Assembly: GCF_002078875.1 (NCBI RefSeq)
Contig: NC_034438.1
Coordinates: 22,953,030-23,017,029, forward strand
Direction of reading: 5' to 3'
Length of the DNA: 64,000 nt
From: Numida meleagris
Taxonomy: Eukaryota > Chordata > Aves > Galliformes > Numididae
The notes beneath the pieces are model-generated. The model searched no databases and was not told the origin of the DNA. It was given only the letters and a program-made list of their open reading frames with translations. The translations under genes were made by a program, and so were the position numbers. Below are positions 17,368 through 33,909 of the stretch, one piece after another. Each line of letters starts with the position of its first letter. Position 1 is the stretch's first letter.

Positions 17368-18980
17368 TCAAAGGGCTGAGATAACACATGAACTTCTTAT
17401 AACCATTATATTAGATTGATAGTTGCTGGTCACAATGTTGATTTATTCATTCATAATGTTGCTTTATTTGCTTTCAAGGTTGTCTTTCTTAATTCCTTTC
17501 TTATTGTTTATTGTCTCTAGGGGCTGGCTTAAGTTTGTTTATGGTTTTGCTGGTTGCTCAAATTACATGGATCATGAACTTAATCTGGTATTCATACTCA
17601 GAACTGCCATCATTCTTGAATTTCAGGAATCTTACCATGAAAACTATTAATAAGTGTGCTCTTCACCGCATCTGAGTTAAAATAGTTTTAAAATTCTGAA
17701 TATTCTTGAGATGTTCAAGCTAGGATGATCCTATTGCTATGTCTCCAGTTTTTTCTAAGATTCAACTACTACCTGAAAATATCAAACAAAGATCTGGCCT
17801 GAGGCAGGGTTGTTAGTGGTGGCAAAGCGTGTGGGAGGATATAGTCAGGTATCTGTCATGATTGTCACCTCTGATAGTTTCAGACATCATCCCTAAACAA
17901 GTGTGGAACACTAACTGATACATTTTTAAAAGGTGTGCCCTGATTCTGATGTCAGAGATTACAGCTCACTTCACTGTGCTGGATTTTCTCCTGTGCCTAT
18001 CAAGCAGTAGTCAACGCTATTCAGAACCCTTAAGAGGAAGAAAATGCCTCTGGATTTGCTCCAACCTTATGTCAGGCCCTGCAGTTGAACCAGAAAGTCA
18101 AACCAGGGCGGAGAAGTCAAGCAGCTGGGATCCCTCTTCAGGGAAAGGTGTGTTGACAAAGCAATTGGAAAAGGAGGACAACCCCTCTCCCTCTGGAGGT
18201 AACCTCTGTTGTGTGTGAAGGAAAGGTATCTCTTCAAGGAAGATGTATGTAATCCCTGCAAGTGAATCACCATAGAGAAGAAGCATCTAATATTTGAGAG
18301 AATTAGCCATGCTTAAGGGAATTTATCTTGACCTGGCCAATGATCGGTTGTCCGAAGATCCAAATGAAGTCAAGGGCATATGATCCATGTTGCAGAAGTG
18401 TGTGCTAAGTCACTGGCAGTATTGACTTGGAAAGATGGAAAGGGAAAAATGGTTGATAAATTTGCTGGCCAACTCCAGCAATATGAAGAAAGTCTCTCCC
18501 TCCCTATGGGCCTGAATCTCCAGTATGGAGAAACTGGTTAAGCAGTTTAAACAGAGGGAATGAGTTTTCTCCCTCACCTGCATAGACCAATATCTCAACT
18601 TTTAGGAGTAAGCGCTCTTGTGCTCAAGAGGGGACCTAGTGGGTACACACCACGTTCTACTCCTGTTCTTTCCTGTATGACTGTGGAGAGGATGTGAGGA
18701 AGTGGGGTGAAAAATGTACTTTGACCCTAGAGGCATGGGTATGTTAAAGGGAGGTCTTCAGGTAAAAGGTTGCTTCAGTTTCCAGTGACAGTTCTCCAGA
18801 CAGAAAGACAGACTTGTCTGTTACTTCTAATCACAATGAAGGGACTCCTGATCTGCATTTACAAGAAGTAATTAGTGAATACTGTGACCAATATTAGACC
18901 ATGCAGGTAGAAGAAAGGGACAGCTAAGTTTATTGGACTGTGTGGATCCAATGGCCTGGCATGTCAGAACCACAGGATTA
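17368..18980 (+). pseudogene. Decayed leader and gag region of the provirus
   Basis: This stretch between the primer-binding site and the protease remnant should hold the leader and gag. It has higher GC than the intron and patches of hydrophilic open frame (for example about 17950-18215 and 18380-18560), but stops and frameshifts are frequent. I cannot point to a clear zinc knuckle or capsid motif, so the assignment rests on position. Confidence 0.5.
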
Positions 18981-19361
18981 TAAAGCCCTATTGGACACAA
19001 ATGCACAGTGTACTGTTGTAATAGGCGGTTGCGAGGATACGAGGTGTAACGAGAAAGGCCCCCTCCCCGAAGGAATAGGGACAAGTTGAGCAAAGAATGT
19101 ACCCGTGACGCAGGGAAAATGGCAAACTAAGATGATCCGATAAGCTACCTTTTGATATGTCAGTAAATGGAAAATACTGCTTCATGCTTCACTGCTACAT
19201 GCCTCAGCAAAAATATCCAATCAGCATTAAGGGAGTAAGCTTTAGATGGCAATAGTGGATAACAAGTATTATAAAAGTAGTGCTATACCTTTGAATAAAA
19301 AAAAGCTTTTCTTGCTGCTATTGTGTGTGTGTCTGTGTGTGTGTGTGAGTGTGCTTTCAAG

Positions 19362-19379
19362 TGGTGCCGAAACCCGGGA
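19362..19379 (+). other. tRNA-Phe-type primer-binding site, copy 1
   Basis: TGGTGCCGAAACCCGGGA is an exact 18-nt complement of the 3' end of vertebrate tRNA-Phe including CCA (my recollection of the tRNA: ...TCCCGGGTTTCGGCACCA). It lies two bases (AG) after a CTTTCA that looks like an LTR end. Confidence 0.8.
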
Positions 19380-19400
19380 ACGTGTGTGTGTGTTTTCAAG

Positions 19401-19418
19401 TGGTGCCGAAACCCGGGA
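19401..19418 (+). other. tRNA-Phe-type primer-binding site, copy 2
   Basis: Identical to the copy 39 bp upstream, again two bases after a TTTTCA. It is followed by a (TG)n tract and a third TTTTCA, which is the true end of the insertion. Confidence 0.8.
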
Positions 19419-21004
19419 ACGTGTGTGTGTGTTTTCAGTGTACCCTAATGCCATCAAACTGTAAAGAAACAGAACCTATTTGTATTTCTGGAGTGAAAGG
19501 GTGATCCCAAGAGCTAACTGTAGGCTAACTGGAGGCTGAAGTGAGCCTCACTGGAAATGAGTGGAGAAACATCCTGTTGTGTCTGTCTTGAATACTTTGT
19601 AGATCCTTGTTATAGACTACCTCAATAGAGGGTACTTCAAGGACTTAGAAGGGTACAGCCAAATGCCATTTGGATGAATTGACTAGCCAGCTCTGGCTGC
19701 CTTGGAGACGGAAGAAATTAAACAGCTGTCTACCTTGTGCAGTCTCTCAGATGAACCTTATATTGTGGGGTTGCTAAGAGGAGAACAACAGGTGCTGATT
19801 CCTACCAGAATGGAATACCACTGGCAACATCACACCAGACAAGGCTGGTTCGCTGACTGGAGAGCCAAGGAGCGATCAGCAAGACTCACTCACTTTTTAA
19901 TAGTCCTATATGGCCAGTGTGGAAGTCCAGTGGAGGGTGGAAGCTAACAGTGGACTATCATGGGCCTGAATGAAGTCATACAACTGCTGAGTGCTGTTGT
20001 GACAGACGTACTAGAATTTCAATACAAACTGGAATCAAAGACAGCAAAGTCGTGTACCACAATTGATATCACCAGTGTGTTTTTCTCAGTTGTTCTGGCA
20101 GTAGAGGGTGGGCTACACCACAGTTTGCTTTCACTTGGAAGGTGCACCTGGACCCTACTGTTTTCCATGGGCTGATCCAGTTTGCACTGGAACAGGGGGA
20201 AGCTCCTGAACACTTGCAGTACATTGATAACATCGTTGTGTGGGACGACACAGCAGAGGAAATTTTAGAGAGACTGTACTCTTAAGTCCTTCTGAAAGCC
20301 AGTTTTGCCAGAAAGCAGAGTAAGTTCAAGGGACTTGCACAGGAGATCTGGTCCTTAGGACTAAAATGGGAAGATGGACAATGTCAGATCCCGGGGGATG
20401 TGATGGATAAAATAGCTGCGGTGTCTCTACCAACTAGCAAATAAGAAACAAGTTTTCTTAGGTGTTGTGGGTTTATGGAAAATGAATATTCTGGATTACA
20501 GTCTGATGATAAACCCTCTCTATCAAGTGACCTGGAAGAACAATTTCACATAGGGTCCTGAGCAACAACAAGCCTTTGAACAAATTGAACAAGATTTCAT
20601 GCAGTAGCCTTTGGGCCAGTCTGGACAGGACAAGATGTTTAAAAAAAAAAAAAAAAGTGCTTTATACTGCAGCTGGGGTGAATGGCCTCACCTGGAGCCT
20701 GTGGCAGAAAATACCACAGGAGACTTGAGGCTGACCCCTAGCATTTTGGAGTCAGGTGATACAGAGTATCTGCTATGTTCCAAATGAAAAAGCTTTTGGC
20801 AGCCTATGAGGGGGTTTGAGCTGCTTTGAAAGCAATTAGTTCTGAAGAACAGCTCTTGGTACTCCAAAGGCCTGTGCTGGGCTGCACATTCAAAGGGAGG
20901 GTCCCCTCCACACGTGGTGTATCTGAGGCTATATGGCGTAAACACAGGAATCTTGGAAGAGATCATAGGCTGGCCTGCAGGCAGAGCAGTGCTTACATGG
21001 ATCC

Positions 21005-21265
21005 GTAGACTTTTCGGCTTTATGTGCTACCCTGTCAGCAAGGAATCTGGGGATGCACAAAAAGCTGGGAGGGGGCACAGCCAGGGTGGGTGACCCAGTC
21101 TGGCTAGAGGAATATTCCATGCCCTGTGGCTTTATGCTCACCAATAAAACTAGGTGGGGTGTGCCAGGGGAATGGCTGCTGCTGGATGACCGGCTAGGCA
21201 TTAGTCAGTGGAGGGTGAGCAGTTGCATTGTGCATCACTTGTTTTGTGTGTGTATATCCACAAAT
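21005..21265 (+). repeat. Fragment of the provirus 3' LTR
   Basis: Similar to 5' LTR positions about 16975-17190: matching blocks include a short block before 'ctgcc/accct', 'aagctgggagggg', 'atattccatgcc', 'gactagc/gaccggc' and 'gtgcatcacttg'. Both ends of the LTR are missing: the left junction joins RNase H-like sequence directly to mid-U3, and the right side stops about 20 bases before the mariner at 21286. Confidence 0.75.
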
Positions 21266-21285
21266 GTAGTGTATATATAATACTA

Positions 21286-22571
21286 TATGAGGGCTGCTCT
21301 GAAATTAATACATCCTATTTTATGATGTTGGCCCATGAAATCAGAGGCGGATGCTGGTGTTACGGTAGTAGAGGTTGAACTTTCCTGACAATATTCCATT
21401 GCATTTTGCTGCTGTGTGACAGATGGCAGCAGAGTGGCAGCCTGGCAAAATGGCATCTGACATGGAAGTATGTATGAATCAAGTGTGTGTCATTGAATTA
21501 CTTCATGCAGAAGAAATGGCACCCGCTGACATTCATGGATGCTTCTGGAGACCAAATAGTGGCTGTGAACAGAGTGAGGTGGTGAGTGGTGCATTTCAGC
21601 AGTGGTAACACTGAGATGAAAGACAAACCATGTTCTGGACAGCCATCACAGCTGTCGCACCACAAAATGAAGAGTGCCTCAATTAGGTCATCCATGTGAA
21701 TCAGCAGACTGCAACCATGGAACTGTGTATGGAGCTGAATATTGACTTCAATGCACCGGAAATGGTGGTGGCAGCATTGGAACATCTCAAAATTTACACC
21801 AGGTGGGTCTCACGAATGCTCTCAAAGGAACAGAAGTGACATCATAGGCAAGTTTGTCGGATTCTATTGAACAAATACAAGGATGAAGGTGACATTTTTC
21901 CTGGGTTGTGTCTTGTGGTGACAAGACATGCTGTACTAGCTAGAGTCAAAACAGCAGTTCATGGAGTGGCAACATGTGAATTCACCATTTAAAAAAAAAT
22001 TAAAAAAAAAAAAAGTTAAAGTCTCAGCTCTCAGTAGGTAAGGTGATGGGTACTGCCATTTGGGATAGGAAAAGAATGATTCTTCTGGATTTCTGGAAAC
22101 CTGGAAAAACTATCAACTCTGACCATTAATCCACTATGCTGACCTAGCTAAAGGCTCGAGCTTCTGGAATAACGTCTGAGAAGAAGACAGCCTTTCTCTT
22201 GCAGCACAGTAATGCCAGGCCCCATTGCACTTTGAAGAGCATGGAACACATTGCCAGTCTTGGACTGTCTTACGGACACTCCCCATATAGATCAGATTTG
22301 GTGCCTTTTGACTTCCAACTGTTTGGGCTGATGATGCCATCATAGCACCTGTGAGACAGTGGGTTGTCTCCACTGGTGCAGACTTTTGAGTGTGGTGTGA
22401 AGGCTCTTGCTCATTACTGGTGAAAATGCACAGCTAGTGGTGGTGACTATGTTGTAAGAAGATCTTCTATAGCTGAGAATTTGCTCTATCAAGGAGTGTT
22501 ATTGTGCTCTTTATCTGTTGTATTATCCATGGAAATAAATAGGAGGCATCACTTTTATAGTAACCTATATA
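21286..22571 (+). mobile_element. Mariner DNA transposon, GalluHop-like, full length but dead
   Basis: The left end reads TATGAGGGCTGCTCTGAAA and the right end is a decayed inverted copy around 22540-22571 (aggaggcatcactttta then tagtaacctatata), matching the TIRs of the shorter copy at 29974-30519. Length is about 1.29 kb, as expected for mariner. The remains of a transposase run in the + direction. A-rich expansions interrupt it near 21990-22015. Confidence 0.9.
21423..22350 (+). pseudogene. Mariner transposase pseudogene
   Basis: Transposase of the Tc1/mariner superfamily (DDE/D fold, cut-and-paste at TA). Likely start at 21423. The N-terminal part shares V-S-G-A-F-Q-Q with the copy at 29974-30519. 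The C-terminal core is recognisable at 22200-22345: H-S-N-A-R-P-H stands where mariner has H-D-N-A-R-P-H, so the second catalytic Asp is Ser (22208-22210). The following Y-R-S-D-L-V-P-F-D keeps the third catalytic Asp (22310-22312), with a spacing one residue short of the usual 34. Many stops and frameshifts. Confidence 0.85.
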
Positions 22572-29973
<7,402 letters not shown>

Positions 29974-30519
29974 TACACGGGTTGCTCTGGAAGTAATGCC
30001 TCCTATTTATTTCTATGGAAAACACAACCAATACGAAGAGCACAATAAAGTTGTTTGATAGAGCAAATTTTCAGCTGCAAAACACTGTTTTTCAGTGTTG
30101 TTACCACCATTACGTGTGCGCTTTCATCAACAATGAACAAGAGCCTGCATGGTGCACCGTAAAAATCTGCACCAGCGCTCGTGACCTGCTGTTGCTCTTG
30201 CCGCTGCTGAAATGCACCACTCACTGCCTCAGTGCGCTGTTTGGTCTCCATAACATTAAGCAAGCGTTGATGAAAGTCAGTGGATGCCATCTTTTGTGCA
30301 TGGAGGAGTTCAGTACAGACCGTTGCTTCATATGTGCTTCCATACCAGACACCATTCTGTCAGACTGCCCCTCTGCTGCCAGCTGTCACACGGCAACAAC
30401 ATGTAATGGAATGTTGGTGGGAAGATTCAACCTTTACTGCCATACTGCCAAAATCTGCCCCTGACGTCATGGGCCAACATAGTAACATAGGAGAAAGTAA
30501 TTTCAGAGCAACCCTCATA
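29974..30519 (-). mobile_element. Internally deleted mariner (GalluHop-like, MITE-like)
   Basis: Both TIRs are clear: left CGGGTTGCTCTGGAAGTAAT, right the inverted AAGTAATTTCAGAGCAACCC, with TA at each edge (29974-29975, 30518-30519). At about 546 bp it is well under half the length of the copy at 21286. Read on the minus strand it keeps the 5' part of the transposase region (30290 down to about 30010, sharing V-S-G-A-F-Q-Q with the other copy) and lacks the H-D-N-A-R-P-H core. It is therefore a non-autonomous deletion derivative, in the opposite orientation to the full-length copy. Confidence 0.9.
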
Positions 30520-33500
30520 AAATATGCAGTACTATTAATATATAAGTAACAAAAGATTTTAATTTTTAATATTTTTCTTAAAAAAGAGAGCAACAAAAAA
30601 CATAAAACCAGTGGGATATTTGGCCTTGTTTTTGTGAAACTAATGCATCACTCTGGTTCAATGGCAGTGATTGCAATTCTTATTGAACTCTCAAGGTATT
30701 CATTAGATTTTTGATGAAATTTTACTTGTCCTGTACTTTATCTTTGACAACTGTTCACAAATGTGTGTGCTACCAAAAAGCAATGCCATGAGTAAGGTGT
30801 GACTGTGAAGCAAAGGGTGTTTTTCTCTGGTAAGAGAGGTCTTATGAAAGTTTGGTAAGGAGACATGATCAGATTTTTGAGTTGAATATCTGACTGCAGT
30901 TCTATTCATTTCATTTTCAGTTCATTTGAAAATTTGCAGGTAATGTATTATATCAACTGAAAATGGTCTTGCAAATGTAAGTTCATGATTCTTTTTTTTT
31001 TTTTTTTAGCAATCTTGAAGCATATTTTCAAACTCCTTTATCAAAACAGAAAGCATGGCTGTGTATTCTTCACATCCTCTATAGCATGGGGCAAGGGGCT
31101 GGCTGCAGGTTGGACATGCCTGGTGTATGGTTTCCCTGTCTCTTCTGAGCCAAGGCCTATAACTTTGGCAAGTTGCTTTGTGCCACTCATTTTGCTTTCT
31201 CCCTTAATAGCACTTTTGGTCAAGAAGAGGCAGAGTGACCTCTAAATTAGAATGTATTACATTTTTTCTAATTCTGATTTTATGATACCATTCCTAAAAG
31301 ATTTGCCTGTAAGTAATTGTGTTACTGTTAGGTTTTATAAGGTATTTCCCTGTTATACATGATAGAACATACATAAAACTGTACTTTTTCAAGTCACCAT
31401 TTTCTTTTTATTAACATACTGTTTCTGTTGCAACAGAACTTATGAATTAGTAGTCTGGTGCTGGGGACAAGAATCCTTCTTTCCTTGTACTTGAACTGTT
31501 AGAATGTAGACAGTTTCTTAACTGGAAGTTGAAATAGTTTTATGTTTTGTAGGATGAGTCATGCTATTTGTGATTCTGTTTTTTTCACGAGTATAGTGAA
31601 AATTTGCTTTGGTATACAAGATTTAAAATTTCTGTTTAGAAATCTGTGTTACTAGGAGTAACAAAATGTAATTAACAGCCAATTTCTTCTTCAAGTGTTT
31701 AGTTTTTATTTATAATTGAATAACAAGTTTAGAATCAAGATCCATGGTAATGATATTGGCATTTGTATTAGGGATAAATTAAGGGGACACAGTTTGGAAC
31801 GTATAGCCCTTTCATAGTTTTGGCAATATGACTCTTCATGTTTTAAAAAAGCATTTTAAAATGCCTGTACATAGTCTTCTTACCATCAAGGTGATAAAAT
31901 GCATGTCATTCTTAAGTCTGAACTCTTGAGTGATTTTGTATACAGTGTATGCATTTTCTATATATGTTACTTAATGAGTGCATCTCTCTTCATCTCTAAA
32001 TAAACTGATAGTATATGTATTTTAGTAGAATGACTCAGGGGATGTCCCAAGTAATTCATAGATTTTTTGACTGAAATAGGAACTGAATTTTGACTATTCA
32101 GATTTTTAATGACAGATATTTTTTCAGGGAAGAATTTGTGCAAAAGACAATTAATTTAGTGTGAATAGTTACAACAGGGTTTTCAACAGAATATTAAATT
32201 TAAGGCTGGGTCTACTATCTTGATTACAGAGGTAGCTACATCTTTGCTGTTGTGGTCTGTTAGAACTAACCTTGACCTGTGAGTTTACCACTTGTGGAGT
32301 AACGTTGTACAGCTTCTCAAATTCTTAGGCTGGGCACTGTTACCCAACATCTGGGCATCAGCCATCACTACTGTAACAGGTCTGGTGAATCTAATGATCA
32401 GCAGCCACTTGTCTGTGTTCTGGAACTTGTATCCAGTGGCAAATACAATAGCCCTATGGTACTCTTGTATCAAAGTACTGTACTTCGCTCCTATTAATAC
32501 TAAGCAATATAACAGGCAAAACACTGTAAACTAGTTCATCTGCAGTTTCATTTTACAGTACAGTGCTGGTAGGTCTTATATTACTGTCTGTTTCAAGTTA
32601 TTACCTTCTGTCTCTGAGAGCAGACTTTCTTCATTTAAATGTAAAACCTCGGAGTGGTCTAAAACATATTGCAGTGTTTTAAACTGTAATTTCTCCTTTG
32701 TCTTTCAGTGTTAAAAAGGAGTTCCTATTCTTGGCTGCACATTTTCTCTCAGGGTATGTCTTACCTGTGGCAGCCCAGTGGAATCATCAGGTTAAAAGTA
32801 ATCTTTTCTCTCCGAACTGATCTGGTTTGCAGATCACAAAAATTGTGATGTTTTAACAGAGTGAACAGCTGGGAGTGAAATCCCCAAAAACTAGTGTTGA
32901 ATAGGGTATGGGGGTTTTGAGGTCTTCGTAGTGAGGCCAGCGTGGTGGTGATGTATTGACAAAATGGTCAGCCTGTCTTTCTTTTTCTCCCATTCTTCCT
33001 CTTCCCCTGAGCTGAATCTGGAAATCACATGGCGGCAGGATGAGTCTTCTGCTGGATTGACGTTTAACCTGAGGCATGGATGGGGTGGAAGAGGAGGAGT
33101 TTTCCACTAAAGCAGCTGTCTGCATCGCTTACTTACTCAGTAGCTATATGACTGGGAGCAGATGGGATTGTGTGGTTGGTAGCAGGCAGAGGGAATGGCC
33201 ACAGAACATGGCCACTAGATCAGCTCAAGTCACCCTCTCTATTTAGAGTCACCAGTATCACTCATATAGCCAGGCTGTGAATAAAATCAGATATTGATTC
33301 AAATTTTAATAGCTATTTTTTTCTTGGCTTACACTTTGGATATTTAACCTAGTGCTCATTTTGGCACAAAGGAAGGGAGAGAGAAAAATTTCTAAGGACA
33401 GATGAGACTGATTCTGTTGATAGCTCTGAAGCTAAACCTTGAGGTTTCTATTTCATAATATGGGGGAAAAGTGATTCAGCAGGTTTCTGTTGGAAAATCC

Positions 33501-33908
33501 TTCACTTGGGCTCTTCCCCATTCACAGCCATTTGGTCGTGATGCTTGTTTTGCATCTGTTCTAGTACTAGTAAAGTGCTTCCACAGGCTGATTCGATCTG
33601 TGTACCTAGAGTGGGAAACACATTGTTTTCCTCTTCACTTGGGTTGAACTGGCTGGTTTGTTGAAGGGCCTGACAGGTGCCAGAGGAAGGTGGGGTGAGG
33701 AGAGCTGTGCAGTTCAAAGTGGAGAGCTAGAGCCAATGCTCCTAGCGCCAGCTGGCTGTTCCTGGCACCAGAGCCTCAGGGAAAACTGTGTGGGCTGCAC
33801 CCTTTTGTTGGACGTTGCTGTGTTAAACCAGTCGTCTGAACTCTGCATACAGAGATGACCCTGTCTTCTTGGAGCAGTTGCTCCTTTCACTCCTTGCTAA
33901 AAGCCATA
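30520..33908. other. ARSB intron 6, no confirmed gene
   Basis: AT-rich intron with a T17 run near 30993-31009. Open frames on both strands at 32285-32534 overlap the same DNA and are not recognised. A GC-richer patch at about 33640-33860 holds nothing I can name. Confidence 0.5.
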
Positions 33909-33909
33909 A

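Larger units (their letters stand above)
19014..19437 (+). mobile_element. Nested LTR insertion with two tandem tRNA-Phe primer-binding sites
   Basis: The insertion begins TGTTGTAATAGGCGG and ends GTGTTTTCA. It is flanked by the 6-bp duplication GTGTAC (19008-19013 and 19438-19443). Taking out the insertion plus one duplication returns the host protease remnant to a single frame, which confirms the ends. Inside are a TATA-like block (about 19267-19277) and AATAAA just after it, then a (TG)n-rich U5. From 19352 the element does not stop at the LTR end. It reads CTTTCA-AG-primer site (19362-19379), (TG)n-TTTTCA-AG-primer site (19401-19418), (TG)n-TTTTCA, then the target duplication. The repeat period is 39 bp. 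CpGs are well kept, so it is much younger than its host provirus. Confidence 0.88.
18980..20960 (+). pseudogene. Decayed retroviral protease, reverse transcriptase and RNase H
   Basis: The retropepsin active site is at 18994-19002, where the D-T-G triad reads D-T-N, followed by A-Q-C. The frame is then cut by the nested LTR at 19014 and resumes in the same frame after the second target duplication. The reverse transcriptase region is about 19950-20600; its catalytic box at 20220-20231 reads Y-I-D-N, so the second catalytic Asp is Asn. RNase H-like sequence follows at about 20660-20950 and includes 'T-W-S-L-W-Q'. Stops and frameshifts are present throughout, so no active enzyme can be made. 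Confidence 0.85.
16829..21265 (+). mobile_element. Decayed endogenous retroviral provirus, same orientation as ARSB
   Basis: The order is complete 5' LTR (16829-17339), primer-binding site (17350-17367), a decayed internal region with protease, reverse transcriptase and RNase H remnants (about 18980-20950), and a fragment of the 3' LTR (about 21005-21265). I find no integrase or env sequence. The jump from RNase H-like sequence into the middle of the LTR at about 21005 marks a deletion. Many stops and frameshifts break the coding regions. A younger LTR is inserted at 19014-19437. The pol sequence resembles the ERVL/ERVK-like groups common in birds; I cannot settle the class without a search. 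Confidence 0.88.

Noticed and set aside
19246..19464. Open frame with repeated S-S-G-A-E-T-R-E-R-V peptide, at first a candidate repeat protein
   Set aside because: It is a translation of the duplicated primer-binding site and (TG)n tract, not a gene.
32285..32534. Overlapping open frames of about 80 codons on both strands
   Set aside because: Both strands are open over the same DNA, neither is recognised and no gene structure surrounds them.
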